Shown one piece after another: positions 1-7,990 of a DNA stretch of 64,000 nucleotides. The DNA comes from Spongiibacter sp. IMCC21906. GTDB taxonomy: Bacteria > Pseudomonadota > Gammaproteobacteria > Pseudomonadales > Spongiibacteraceae. The notes under the pieces are model-generated. The model saw only the letters and a program-made list of their open reading frames with translations. It was not told where the DNA came from and made no database searches. Made by a program: the position numbers and the translations under genes. Every line of letters begins with the position of its first letter. The first letter of the stretch is position 1. The stretch lies in the NCBI RefSeq assembly GCF_001010805.1, contig NZ_CP011477.1, positions 2,619,001-2,683,000 on the forward strand, given 5' to 3'.

Positions 1-233
1 AACAGACCGTCTTCAGTGTAAAGCTTCTCTGACACGCTCAAGGCATCGGCCAAGTTCATGTAGCCAGTGAGCGGGGTAAAGTAACCCGCGCCCAGCATCA
101 CTGCGTTCGCAGCGGCGGCAGAGCTAATCAGGATTGAAGGCAGGGTTTCTGCCTCAGTAATCAGGGCGTGGTGTTTTTCAGTGTCATAGACGAACAAAGG
201 TTTCAGTTCGTCGGCGCCATGGGGCTTAATCAT
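1..233 (-). CDS. sat: Sulfate adenylyltransferase (ATP sulfurylase), N-terminal part
   Basis: This is the first 77 codons of a gene that runs off the left edge. The product activates sulfate with ATP to form adenylylsulfate (APS) in the cytoplasm. The visible N-terminus begins MIKPHGADELKPLFVYD and continues with AGYFTPLTGYMN, which matches the PUA-like N-terminal domain of the homo-oligomeric Sat family known from sulfur bacteria, not the CysD/CysN type. The ATG at 231-233 is preceded by GGAG at a suitable spacing. It lies 73 bp downstream of cysC on the same strand, so the two probably form a cysC-sat operon. Only the N-terminal domain can be seen, so the catalytic HxGH motifs cannot be checked. 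Confidence 0.9.
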   Translation of the reverse strand, partial: MIKPHGADELKPLFVYDTEKHHALITEAETLPSILISSAAAANAVMLGAGYFTPLTGYMNLADALSVSEKLYTEDGL

Positions 234-276
234 TTTGAGACTCCAGTTGCGTAACGCAGGTATAAAAATATCGAGC

Positions 277-297
277 GCAGCGCCAGTATGGCGCTGC
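277..297 (-). terminator. Perfect hairpin between cysC and sat
   Basis: A 9-bp perfect stem (gcagcgcca / tggcgctgc) with a 3-nt loop sits in the cysC-sat gap. Read on the minus strand, it is followed about six bases later by a T-rich stretch (TATTTTTAT). It may be a partial terminator, an attenuator or an RNA-processing site that lowers sat relative to cysC. The T-run is not immediately adjacent, so efficient termination is uncertain. Confidence 0.45.
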
Positions 298-306
298 CGA
301 ACAAAA

Positions 307-918
307 TCAGATAATGCCTTGCTCTTTCAGTGCTGCCAGCAGCACTTCGACTTCTTCGTCCAGGCTCAGTTCGTGGCTGTTCAGAACAATCTCAGGGCTT
401 TCTGGCGCTTCATAGGGATCATCAATACCGGTGAAGTTTTTGATCTCGCCAGCGCGGGCCTTTTTATACAAGCCTTTAGGGTCACGCTCTTCAGCAACTT
501 CCAGCGGTACATCCACATACACTTCAATAAAGGGCATATCGCTTTCTGCATGCAAGGCACGAACATTGTCACGATCGGCACGGTATGGGCTGACGAAGCT
601 GGACAGTACGATGACACCAGTGTCGACAAACAGCTTACCAATTTCGCCAATGCGACGAATATTCTCTGCGCGATCATCCGCACTAAAACCCAGATTTTTA
701 TTGATACCCAAACGGATATTGTCACCGTCTAAGCGATAGCAAAGGTGGCCTTTTTCCATCAATGCTTTTTCAAGTGCAACGGCAACGGTACTTTTGCCGC
801 TGCCAGACAATCCTGTAAACCACAAGGTAGCGCCTTTTTGCTTGAGCAGCGCGTTGCGATCTTCACGGCTCACTTCGCCGTCGTGCCAATGAACATTGGT
901 CGCTTTCACTTCAGTCAT
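307..918 (-). CDS. cysC: Adenylylsulfate kinase
   Basis: The enzyme phosphorylates APS at the 3'-OH to give PAPS, the second step of sulfate activation. The 203-aa length is normal for the family. Residues 36-43 form a Walker A P-loop (GLSGSGKS). The DGDNIR segment near residue 64, [20 protein letters not shown] and FTGIDDPYE are family signatures. The ATG at 916-918 is preceded by GGGGAAGTGAA, a good ribosome site. It is upstream of sat and divergent from a LysR regulator, which suggests local sulfur control. Gene order cysC then sat is less usual than the reverse. Confidence 0.95.
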   Translation of the reverse strand: MTEVKATNVHWHDGEVSREDRNALLKQKGATLWFTGLSGSGKSTVAVALEKALMEKGHLCYRLDGDNIRLGINKNLGFSADDRAENIRRIGEIGKLFVDTGVIVLSSFVSPYRADRDNVRALHAESDMPFIEVYVDVPLEVAEERDPKGLYKKARAGEIKNFTGIDDPYEAPESPEIVLNSHELSLDEEVEVLLAALKEQGII

Positions 919-1069
919 TTCACTTCCCCGTTATTAGAAGCTGCGCCATCGGCAGCGGAAACTGGCGAAATATTAATGCGCCTCGCTCTACAAGTAAAAC
1001 GGGATATTGTTATACTCGCTATCGATAAATTCGATACTATAACCAACCACCATTATCGGGATAATCTTT

Positions 1070-1975
1070 GTGAAATTTAGTCTGCGCCAGTTAGAGGTTT
1101 TTTTAGCCGTTGCCCGCCACCAAAATGTGTCCAGGGCCGCTGACCAGCTTGCCATGTCCCAGTCTGCCGCCAGCGCTGCGCTGCAAACCCTTGAACGGAA
1201 TTACGGTGTCAGCCTGTTTAGCCGTAAAGGCAATAAGCTCAGCCTCAACCCGGTCGGACACACGCTTCGGCAAGAAGCTGAAACCCTGCTCGGCCACTGT
1301 CAGCAATTTGATGACGCCTTAAAACGCCACGGCGAAATCGGCCATCTTAAAGTTGGCGCCAGCTTCACCATCGGCAATCATTTGGTGGTCCGTTATCTGG
1401 CTGACTATTTAACCGAATACCCAGAAGCCGATGTACAACTGCACACAGCGAATACTCCTGAGATTGTCGCCAAGGTTCTAAACTACGAGGTCGACGTGGG
1501 CATGATTGAGCGGGAAGTCCAACACCGGGAATTGGAGATGATCCCCTGGAAAGAAGACGAACTCATTGTGTTTTGCAGCGCCAATCACCCTCTTGCCAGT
1601 AAAAATACCCTGAGCAACAAAGACATTAAAGAAGCCAAATGGATTTTGCGGGAACCCGACTCCGGTGCCCGGCATACATTTGACCGGGCCTTGGCTGGGC
1701 TACTCCCAGAAATCAATATCTACCGAGAGTTCAAACACAATGAAGCAATTAAAAGTGCTGTCACCTCGGGCCTCGGTATAGGCTGCTTGTCTCGGGTGGT
1801 GTTACAGAACGATTTCCGCAACGGCGAGCTGGTGCCGTTAAAACTGGCCAAGCGAGATATGCGCCGACGCTTTTATATTGCCCTGCCCAAAAAGCGCCAC
1901 CCCAAAGCCGCAGTAGAACACTGGATTAAACTCTGCAAAATCGCAGAGGCGGCGGATGACAACCACCCCAATTAA
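1070..1975 (+). CDS. LysR-family regulator, YeiE-like
   Basis: A transcription factor of 301 aa. Residues about 4-62 form the winged helix-turn-helix (LRQLEVFLAVARHQNVSRAA), and the rest is a periplasmic-binding-protein-like sensor domain (GASFTIGNHLV, then GLGIGCLSRVV). The sequence resembles the YeiE group, which in enterobacteria is tied to sulfite and sulfur metabolism. That fits its position divergent from cysC-sat. The start is GTG at 1070, with the upstream AT-rich region at 919-1069 as the shared promoter. It could instead be a CysB-like or general LysR regulator; the sulfur role is inferred from context. Confidence 0.85.
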   Translation: MKFSLRQLEVFLAVARHQNVSRAADQLAMSQSAASAALQTLERNYGVSLFSRKGNKLSLNPVGHTLRQEAETLLGHCQQFDDALKRHGEIGHLKVGASFTIGNHLVVRYLADYLTEYPEADVQLHTANTPEIVAKVLNYEVDVGMIEREVQHRELEMIPWKEDELIVFCSANHPLASKNTLSNKDIKEAKWILREPDSGARHTFDRALAGLLPEINIYREFKHNEAIKSAVTSGLGIGCLSRVVLQNDFRNGELVPLKLAKRDMRRRFYIALPKKRHPKAAVEHWIKLCKIAEAADDNHPN

Positions 1976-2019
1976 GCCTGTTCCTTAACTCGGCGCAGCT
2001 TGTTGAGCCAAGGTCGTTT

Positions 2020-2715
2020 TCAAGCCAAGGTCGCTTGCCCCGCTTTTACCTTGGCATTCCAGCCCGGTGCGTCTTCCAGCTCACCATCTTCACCCAAGGG
2101 TGGATACGCCAGGCCCCGTTGCTGACAAAACGCCGTTAACTGGGGGTGGGCCCATTCAAAAAACAACCGCTGATACTGCTCGGGCGATAAACGGCATTGA
2201 TCATAACAACCCGCTTGCATGCGCTGATGCTGCGCCTCAGCCAAAATAATCCCCGCCGCGACGGACACGTTAAAAGACTGGACCATACCCATCATCGGAA
2301 TAGTAATATGCGCATCGGCCATGTCAGCGGCCACTGCACTCACGCCGCGTTTCTCCGCGCCCAGCAAAATAGCGGTAGGGCCAGTGTAATCCACCTCTCG
2401 ATAGTCCACCGAGTCATCCGCCAAATGGGCCGCCAGTATCTGTACACCTTGCTGCTTTAACGGAGCGATAGCACTCTCAATGGTTTTGTGGCGGTACATT
2501 TCAACCCAGCGCTGACTGCCCATGGCGGTGCCGCGAAAAGCTCTGTACTCATTGTCATCCACCACGCAATGCATGCTGGCAATCCCAACCGCATCGGCAT
2601 TGCGCAACACCGCCGAAAGATTCCGGCCCTTGTGAACATTATCAGTCAGCAGGGTTAAATCCGGCTGTCGACGATCCAAAACCGCCCTCAGTTTTTGATA
2701 TCGCTGCGGCGTCAT
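2020..2715 (-). CDS. trmH: tRNA (guanosine(18)-2'-O)-methyltransferase
   Basis: A SpoU/TrmH-class SPOUT methyltransferase that 2'-O-methylates G18 of tRNA. The 231-aa protein contains the SPOUT motifs NLSAVLRNADAVG (motif 1, near residue 32), LLGAEKRGVS (motif 2) and IPMMGMVQSFNVSVA (motif 3). The last closely follows E. coli TrmH. Its start overlaps the end of the upstream thioesterase gene by an ATGA junction (2712-2715), so the two are likely translationally coupled. An 11-bp direct repeat (agccaaggtcg at 2006-2016 and 2023-2033) spans its stop codon. Confidence 0.92.
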   Translation of the reverse strand: MTPQRYQKLRAVLDRRQPDLTLLTDNVHKGRNLSAVLRNADAVGIASMHCVVDDNEYRAFRGTAMGSQRWVEMYRHKTIESAIAPLKQQGVQILAAHLADDSVDYREVDYTGPTAILLGAEKRGVSAVAADMADAHITIPMMGMVQSFNVSVAAGIILAEAQHQRMQAGCYDQCRLSPEQYQRLFFEWAHPQLTAFCQQRGLAYPPLGEDGELEDAPGWNAKVKAGQATLA

Positions 2716-3134
2716 GGGCGGGGAATAATTGCCATGGTAATCCGCGATACACAGGTAGTTTTACCCGCTTCATCGCAAATTTTAATGTCCCAAACTTGGG
2801 TGGTGCGACCGATGTGCGAGGGCGTCGCCGTGCCATACACCCGCCCACTTTCAACTTTACGAATATGATTGGCGTTAATCTCCAAGCCCACGCAACCAAG
2901 ACCTTCCCCACAGGTGAGCGACGCCGCAATGCTACCCAGCGTTTCTGCCAATGCGACTGACGCGCCGCCATGCAGTATGCCGTAGGGCTGATGGGTACGG
3001 CTGTCCACTACCATCGAGCCTTTTAAATAATCGTCACCCACTTCTTCACAACGTATATCCAGCGTCTCCGCCAAGGTATTACGCAACTGGGCATTCAAAG
3101 CCTCAAGGCTGATGTCCTGCTTCCAAATAGACAT
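2712..3134 (-). CDS. Hotdog-fold acyl-CoA thioesterase (YdiI/MenI-like)
   Basis: A 140-aa single-domain hotdog thioesterase of the PaaI/YdiI family, which hydrolyses acyl- or aryl-CoA thioesters in the cytoplasm. The catalytic signature is visible: HGGASVALAET with His55 and Glu64, matching the pair used by E. coli YdiI. It overlaps trmH by 4 bp downstream and diverges from an acyl-CoA dehydrogenase. The neighbour suggests a role in CoA-ester turnover. The true substrate (1,4-dihydroxy-2-naphthoyl-CoA or another acyl-CoA) cannot be told from sequence. Confidence 0.85.
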   Translation of the reverse strand: MSIWKQDISLEALNAQLRNTLAETLDIRCEEVGDDYLKGSMVVDSRTHQPYGILHGGASVALAETLGSIAASLTCGEGLGCVGLEINANHIRKVESGRVYGTATPSHIGRTTQVWDIKICDEAGKTTCVSRITMAIIPRP

Positions 3135-3262
3135 TGATAACGCTCTCCTATCTTACCAATTGCTATGCGCCCAAATCGGTCTGGCGCAAGTTTCTGACAA
3201 ATAAAGTTTACTCTGCTAACATGCTCAAATCGACGGCAAGTATAACCCTAAAGGAGTCGTTT

Positions 3263-4411
3263 ATGATCACCATGCCTCGCACCGTTTATTCTGATGAGCA
3301 CGAATTGTTTCGCAACTCTGTGCGTAAATTTTTAGAAACCGAAGCCGCGCCCTTCCATGCTCAGTGGGAAAAAGACGGCCAGGTAGATCGCAGCCTGTGG
3401 TTAAAAGCCGGCGAACAAGGGTTTCTTTGCCCCAGTATCGAAGAGGAATACGGCGGCTATGGCGCCGACTTTCGTTACCACGCCATCGTCAATGAAGAAA
3501 TCGGCCGCTCCGGTTTAACGGGTATTGGCTGGGGGCTGCATTCTGATATCGCCGTGCCCTATGTGCAACGCTACGGCAGCGAAGCTCAAAAGCAAAAATA
3601 CCTGCCCAAATGCGTCAGCGGCGAAATCGTCATGGCCATTGCCATGACCGAACCGGCCGCAGGCTCTGATCTCCAGGGAATTAAAACCAACGCGGTAAAA
3701 GACGGTGACGACTATATTATCAACGGCTCAAAAACCTTTATTACCAATGGTCAGCACGCCGACCTCGTAGTGGTCGTCGCCAAAACAGATCCTAAAGGCG
3801 GCGCAAAAGGCACCAGTTTGTTCCTGATAGAGGCCGGAATGGAGGGCTTTAGCAAGGGCTCTAATCTGGAGAAAGTGGGCATGAAAGCCCAGGACACTTC
3901 CGAGCTTTTCTTTCAGGACGTCCGGGTCTCCAAAGACCAGTTGCTAGGGGAAGAAGGCAAAGGTTTTGTCTATCTGATGCAAGACTTGCCCCAGGAGCGA
4001 CTGAACGTGGCCATGGTCGCGGTCGCCAGCGCAGAAGCCACCATTGAGCAGACGATTGATTACGTTAAAGACCGTAAAGCCTTTGGCACCACGGTAGCGA
4101 CTTTTCAAAACACCCAGTTCAAACTGGCTGAACTCGCCACCGAGGTACAAGTCGCCCGAGTCTATATTGACCGCTGTCTAGAGCTGCATTTAGAACAGAA
4201 ATTTGATTCCGTCATGGCCGCGCAAGCCAAGCTGCTGTGCACCGACCTGCAATGCAAAGTCATTGACGAATGTCTGCAGCTCTTTGGCGGCTACGGCTAT
4301 ATGTGGGAATACCCCGTCGCCCGCGCCTTTGCCGATGCCAGAGTGCAACGCATTTATGCTGGTACCAATGAAATCATGAAGCTGATTATTGGCCGCGAGC
4401 TAGTGAAGTAA
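3263..4411 (+). CDS. Acyl-CoA dehydrogenase, LCAD type
   Basis: An FAD flavoenzyme that makes the alpha,beta-double bond in acyl-CoA during fatty-acid or branched-chain oxidation. The ATG at 3263 is chosen because AAGGAG lies just upstream. An in-frame extension back to 3134 has no family match. The 382 aa contain MAIAMTEPAAGSDLQGIKT (substrate/FAD region) and QLFGGYGYMWEYP. The usual C-terminal catalytic Glu of MCAD is replaced (IYAGTNE). Glu245 in LPQERLNVAM sits where long-chain and isovaleryl-CoA dehydrogenases carry their catalytic base. Exact chain-length preference is unknown. Confidence 0.9.
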   Translation: MITMPRTVYSDEHELFRNSVRKFLETEAAPFHAQWEKDGQVDRSLWLKAGEQGFLCPSIEEEYGGYGADFRYHAIVNEEIGRSGLTGIGWGLHSDIAVPYVQRYGSEAQKQKYLPKCVSGEIVMAIAMTEPAAGSDLQGIKTNAVKDGDDYIINGSKTFITNGQHADLVVVVAKTDPKGGAKGTSLFLIEAGMEGFSKGSNLEKVGMKAQDTSELFFQDVRVSKDQLLGEEGKGFVYLMQDLPQERLNVAMVAVASAEATIEQTIDYVKDRKAFGTTVATFQNTQFKLAELATEVQVARVYIDRCLELHLEQKFDSVMAAQAKLLCTDLQCKVIDECLQLFGGYGYMWEYPVARAFADARVQRIYAGTNEIMKLIIGRELVK

Positions 4412-4421
4412 GCGGTTTTTT

Positions 4422-4454
4422 GCCGGACTTTACCACACCGTAAAGTCCGGCTTT
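4422..4454 (+). terminator. Intrinsic terminator after acyl-CoA dehydrogenase
   Basis: A perfect 12-bp stem (gccggactttac / gtaaagtccggc) with a 6-nt loop begins 10 bp after the stop codon and is followed by a short T-tract (TTTC). The stem is strong and the T-tract short. Confidence 0.75.
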
Positions 4455-4530
4455 CACCTAGATACCATCTCTCATACCCAGGCCTTCTACCCCATCTTTC
4501 TCTAGATTGGGCGAGCATACCGACTCGTGC

Positions 4531-4570
4531 CATACTCTAAGCAATCACAACATACTCTAGCCAATCACAA
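4531..4570. repeat. Tandem 20-bp direct repeat (two copies)
   Basis: Copies at 4531-4550 and 4551-4570 differ at only 2 of 20 positions (catactctaagcaatcacaa versus catactctagccaatcacaa). They abut exactly. They lie about 145 bp upstream of the hydrolase start and could be a duplicated protein-binding site or a simple slippage duplication. Confidence 0.8.
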
Positions 4571-4714
4571 TCAGCCAACATCGATTACGATCTCGATATT
4601 TGTCATCGTCAGCAGACTCTTATCCGCTATTTGCGGTCTTAAATATTGACCGTAATATAACGCCATATTTAAAAAATAACTGACGAGCATCCATATGAAG
4701 GGTTTCACATTTAC

Positions 4715-5722
4715 ATGAACAGCTACGCGCCGACAGGCTGGCTCCAAAACCCCCACGTGCAATCAGTACTGGCGTCGACCTTCCCTCGCAGGTTGCGCAT
4801 TGCGCCATTGCTCCCTGCCTTTAACAAAGCGAGTAAAACGGTGGTACTCGATTGCGGCGACGGCCAACAGCTGTTGGGAGAATACAGCCAGCAAACCGGA
4901 CGCAGCAAAGGATTAGTCACGCTCATTCACGGCTGGGAAGGCAGTTCCAAGTCCAGTTATATGTTGTCTTCAGGCGCCCAACTCTTTAATGCTGGTTACG
5001 ATATTTTTCGTTTAAACCTGAGAGACCACGGCCCCAGTCACCACCTCAACAAAGAGCTATTCCACTCCGCCCGTTTACAAGAAGTGGTTGAAGCCGTGCG
5101 CTGCATTCACCAAACCTACCCCCACGACTGGCAATTTCTTGCAGGATTTTCACTGGGAGGAAACTTTGCGTTGCGGGTCGCGGCAAAAGCCGCCCAAGAA
5201 GGATTAAGCTTGCATCAAACCGTAGCCATATGTCCGGTGCTTAACCCCGCTAAAACCATGGCGGCGCTAGAAACTGGCTGGTGGGTTTACGAGCGCTATT
5301 TTGTTAAAAAGTGGAAAGCGTCGCTGCGTAAAAAACTCGCACTTTATCCCGAACTTAACTACGGCGAAAAATTGCTCAGCTTGAAAAATCTAAGCGACAT
5401 GAATGAATATTTTGTACCCAATTTCACGCCCTACCCCTCTACTCAGGCGTATTTCAACGCTTATAGCTTGACCGGGGAAGTACTGGAAAGCCTAGACTCC
5501 CCCGCGCATATTATTGCCAGCAAAGACGATCCAATGATTTTGGCAGAGGATTTAGCGCAACTGGCAAACAATCCCAAACTGGATATAGAGCAGACTGAGT
5601 TTGGTGGCCACTGCGGTTTCTTAAAAAACTATCGCTTGGATAGCTGGCTGGATACGCGCCTAGTAGATGTGATTAACCACCGCCGCTACGCGGCGGCCGA
5701 AGCTCAGGCGTCGGCAATGTGA
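4715..5722 (+). CDS. Alpha/beta hydrolase, YheT family
   Basis: A 335-aa serine hydrolase of the YheT/ABHD1-3 group, predicted to act on esters or lipids. Visible elements are the oxyanion segment LIHGWEGSSKSSYM, nucleophile elbow GFSLGG with Ser146, an acid in SKDDPMI (Asp271/272) and His299 in FGGHCGF, giving a complete triad. It starts at ATG 4715. It is convergent with a CitE-like gene and their ends overlap by 19 bp. The substrate is not known for most members. Confidence 0.85.
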   Translation: MNSYAPTGWLQNPHVQSVLASTFPRRLRIAPLLPAFNKASKTVVLDCGDGQQLLGEYSQQTGRSKGLVTLIHGWEGSSKSSYMLSSGAQLFNAGYDIFRLNLRDHGPSHHLNKELFHSARLQEVVEAVRCIHQTYPHDWQFLAGFSLGGNFALRVAAKAAQEGLSLHQTVAICPVLNPAKTMAALETGWWVYERYFVKKWKASLRKKLALYPELNYGEKLLSLKNLSDMNEYFVPNFTPYPSTQAYFNAYSLTGEVLESLDSPAHIIASKDDPMILAEDLAQLANNPKLDIEQTEFGGHCGFLKNYRLDSWLDTRLVDVINHRRYAAAEAQASAM

Positions 5723-6567
5723 CGACTGATATCCAATATGCGCTGAGCTTCTTCGACGTGCAAAGACTCCACTAGTTTGCCATCGACCAATACCACGCCC
5801 TTGCCTTCTCGCCGAGCCAGCTCCCAGCCAGCAATAATTTTTTCGGCATGAGCCACTTGCGCAGATGACGGTGAGAAAGCTTGATTAGCCGTAGCAATTT
5901 GCTTGGGGTGAATCAAGGTTTTGCCGTCAAAACCCAGCTCAAGGCCCTGCTCGCAGGCGCTGATCAAACCCGCCTCATCATTCAAATCGAGGTGCACACC
6001 ATCAAATACATCAAGCCCCTCTGCTCTAGCCGCTGCCACACAGCGACTTAAGGAGAACAACATGCCCAACCGTGATGGGGTATGGGGCACCCGAAGATCT
6101 TTCGCCAAGTCCGAAGTCCCCAGTACAATTGCATCCATACGGGAATGAGCCGCGGCCACCTCTTCCACATTCAAGATGCCTTTTGGCGTTTCAGCCATTG
6201 CCCAAAGTTTGAGGTTTTCTGAGGCACCCGCGCCTTTAAGCACCTGCACCACGGCATGGATTTCAGCGGCACTTTCTACTTTTGGCAGACACAGGGCAAC
6301 AATATCCGTGTCGGCAAAAGCCTGAATATCGTCCCGCCCCCATGGCGTATCAAAGCCATTCACCCGCACCACCAGCTGACGATGACCGTAGCCCCCTGCC
6401 ATAACAGCGGCTTTCACTTGCTCTCTGGCCATCACTTTTTGGTCCGGCGCTACCGCATCTTCCAGGTCCAGAATCAGCACATCGGCGTCTAATGACTTGG
6501 CTTTTTCCAACGCGCGACTATTAGAGCCGGGCATATACAAAACAGAGCGGCGCGGCGTATAAGGCAT
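5704..6567 (-). CDS. CitE/HpcH-family CoA ester lyase
   Basis: A 287-aa TIM-barrel protein of the HpcH/HpaI aldolase-citrate lyase beta family. Such enzymes cleave or hydrolyse CoA esters such as malyl-, citramalyl- or beta-methylmalyl-CoA with Mg2+. The N-terminus RRSVLYMPGSN, the metal-site LDLEDAVAPDQK and VRVNGFDTPWG are typical. The ATG at 6565-6567 is chosen because AGGGA precedes it by six bases; an 11-residue longer reading exists but lacks this. Its 3' end overlaps the convergent hydrolase gene. The specific substrate cannot be assigned. Confidence 0.85.
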   Translation of the reverse strand: MPYTPRRSVLYMPGSNSRALEKAKSLDADVLILDLEDAVAPDQKVMAREQVKAAVMAGGYGHRQLVVRVNGFDTPWGRDDIQAFADTDIVALCLPKVESAAEIHAVVQVLKGAGASENLKLWAMAETPKGILNVEEVAAAHSRMDAIVLGTSDLAKDLRVPHTPSRLGMLFSLSRCVAAARAEGLDVFDGVHLDLNDEAGLISACEQGLELGFDGKTLIHPKQIATANQAFSPSSAQVAHAEKIIAGWELARREGKGVVLVDGKLVESLHVEEAQRILDISRHIADA

Positions 6568-6652
6568 AGTATTTCCCTGAGAAAAGCCAAAGTTTAACAC
6601 AGCTCAAGTCATCCTCAGCCCGACAGGCATAAGGAAAAAACCTCCGGGATTA

Positions 6653-6672
6653 ATTGCGAACAATTATCAATA
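6653..6672. promoter_or_regulatory. Fur-box-like operator
   Basis: The sequence attgcgaacaattatcaata, read on the minus strand as TTGATAATTGTTCGCAA, matches 11 of 14 informative positions of the TGATAATnATTATCA Fur core and resembles the GCGAATnATTATCA style of pseudomonad Fur boxes. It lies about 55-75 bp upstream of the imelysin start, as expected for an iron-repressed promoter of the following operon. Confidence 0.65.
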
Positions 6673-6725
6673 AAACTAGAATGGAAACCCTTATCCATAT
6701 TGCCCCATCCAGCCCGGAGATGTTC

Positions 6726-7976
6726 ATGCGCTTATCGCTTCGCAACGCCCTACTCGTTATTGTCGCCAGCTTGCCGCTTTTTGCTCAAGCAGCCACAAAA
6801 GCAGAAGACAGCGCAGTGGTTACGCATTATGCGGATATGGCGGCGGCCATTTTTGGCGACGCCCATCAACAGGCGCTAAAGCTGCAAGCCAGCATTGATA
6901 CCTTTCTCGCAGCGCCCAGCAAAGAAACACTGCAACAGGCGAAAGCAGCATGGATAGCGGCGCGGGTACCCTATATGCAAAGTGAGGTGTTTCGCTTTGG
7001 CAACCCCGTCGTCGATAACTGGGAAGGTCAAGTAAACTCTTGGCCCTTGGATGAAGGCCTTATTGATTATGTTGCAGAAGACTATGTTTCTGCGCTGGGT
7101 AATATTGGGGCCACGCTTAACATCATCGCCAACCCAAGCATTGATCTCGGCGGCACAGTATTAGATACCACCACACTATCACCTGAGGTCCTTGCTGATC
7201 TCAATGAACTAGGCGGCTCAGAAGCCAATGTAGCCACCGGTTATCATGCCATTGAGTTTTTGTTATGGGGACAAGACCTGCACGGCAATGCCCTTGGTGC
7301 TGGCGAGCGGCCCTACACTGACTATGTAAACGGCGATGACTGCAGTCACGGCCATTGCGAGAGACGCCGCGAATACCTCAGCGCTGTCACCCAATTACTC
7401 ATTAATGATCTGGCAGAAATGAAAACCCAATGGACCGCGAGCAACAAGGGTAATTACCGCGAAACCCTGCTGGAGCTGGATCCAAAACACGCCATTGCCC
7501 GCATGTTTTACGGCATGGGGTCGCTGTCTTTGGGGGAACTCGGCGGCGAACGTATTAAAGTCGCACTAGAAGCCAACTCCTCAGAAGATGAGCACGACTG
7601 TTTTAGCGACAACACCCATTGGGCCCACTACTACGATGGCCTTGGTATTCAAAACGTGTTTCTGGGCCGTTACAAAACCACTGACGGCAAGGAGATCACC
7701 GGACCGTCAGTGCGTGATTACGTCGCTGCACAAAACCCCGAGGCCGCCACCGCGACCGAGCAAGCTCTAAGCCAGTCGATGGCCGCACTAAGCACGTTAG
7801 TAAAAACAGCTGAAGCTGAAGATACCCCACAGAAGTTCGATATGCTGATTGCCGAGGGCAATACCCAGGGCCAAGAGATTCTGGCTGATATTTTGAATGC
7901 ATTGGTTCAACAGACACGTGCCCTGGAAAAAGCGGCAGCAGCCGTTAATATCGACCCCAATCAGCTCGGCTATTAA
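6726..7976 (+). CDS. Imelysin-family iron-regulated periplasmic protein (IrpA-like)
   Basis: A 416-aa secreted protein of the imelysin/peptidase-M75 family, implicated in iron or other metal acquisition in the periplasm or outer membrane. It has a cleavable signal peptide (residues 1 to about 22, ending AQAA). The family GxHxxE motif appears as GYHAIEF at 172-178. The ATG at 6726 is chosen because GGAG lies at the right distance and the signal peptide begins there; the reading frame is open further upstream but crosses the Fur-like box. It is the first of five co-directional genes. Similar imelysin-cytochrome-imelysin-DUF1513 sets exist in Pseudomonas (icmP locus). Confidence 0.85.
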   Translation: MRLSLRNALLVIVASLPLFAQAATKAEDSAVVTHYADMAAAIFGDAHQQALKLQASIDTFLAAPSKETLQQAKAAWIAARVPYMQSEVFRFGNPVVDNWEGQVNSWPLDEGLIDYVAEDYVSALGNIGATLNIIANPSIDLGGTVLDTTTLSPEVLADLNELGGSEANVATGYHAIEFLLWGQDLHGNALGAGERPYTDYVNGDDCSHGHCERRREYLSAVTQLLINDLAEMKTQWTASNKGNYRETLLELDPKHAIARMFYGMGSLSLGELGGERIKVALEANSSEDEHDCFSDNTHWAHYYDGLGIQNVFLGRYKTTDGKEITGPSVRDYVAAQNPEAATATEQALSQSMAALSTLVKTAEAEDTPQKFDMLIAEGNTQGQEILADILNALVQQTRALEKAAAAVNIDPNQLGY

Positions 7977-7990
7977 GGAGGCAGCGACTC

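Larger units (their letters stand above)
4412..4714. other. Gene-free interval with terminator and tandem repeat
   Basis: This 303-bp stretch holds the terminator of the acyl-CoA dehydrogenase gene, a 20-bp tandem repeat at 4531-4570, and an AT-rich segment before the hydrolase gene that presumably carries its promoter. No convincing small gene or RNA was seen. Confidence 0.6.

Noticed and set aside
235-732. Open frame on the plus strand opposite cysC
   Set aside because: It is a shadow of cysC, with no family match or ribosome site.
3134-3262. N-terminal extension of the acyl-CoA dehydrogenase
   Set aside because: The extension overlaps the divergent promoter region and has no family similarity; AAGGAG before 3263 fixes the start.
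4571-4808. Small minus-strand frames overlapping the hydrolase start
   Set aside because: They have no ribosome site and no recognisable domain, and the hydrolase frame is well supported.
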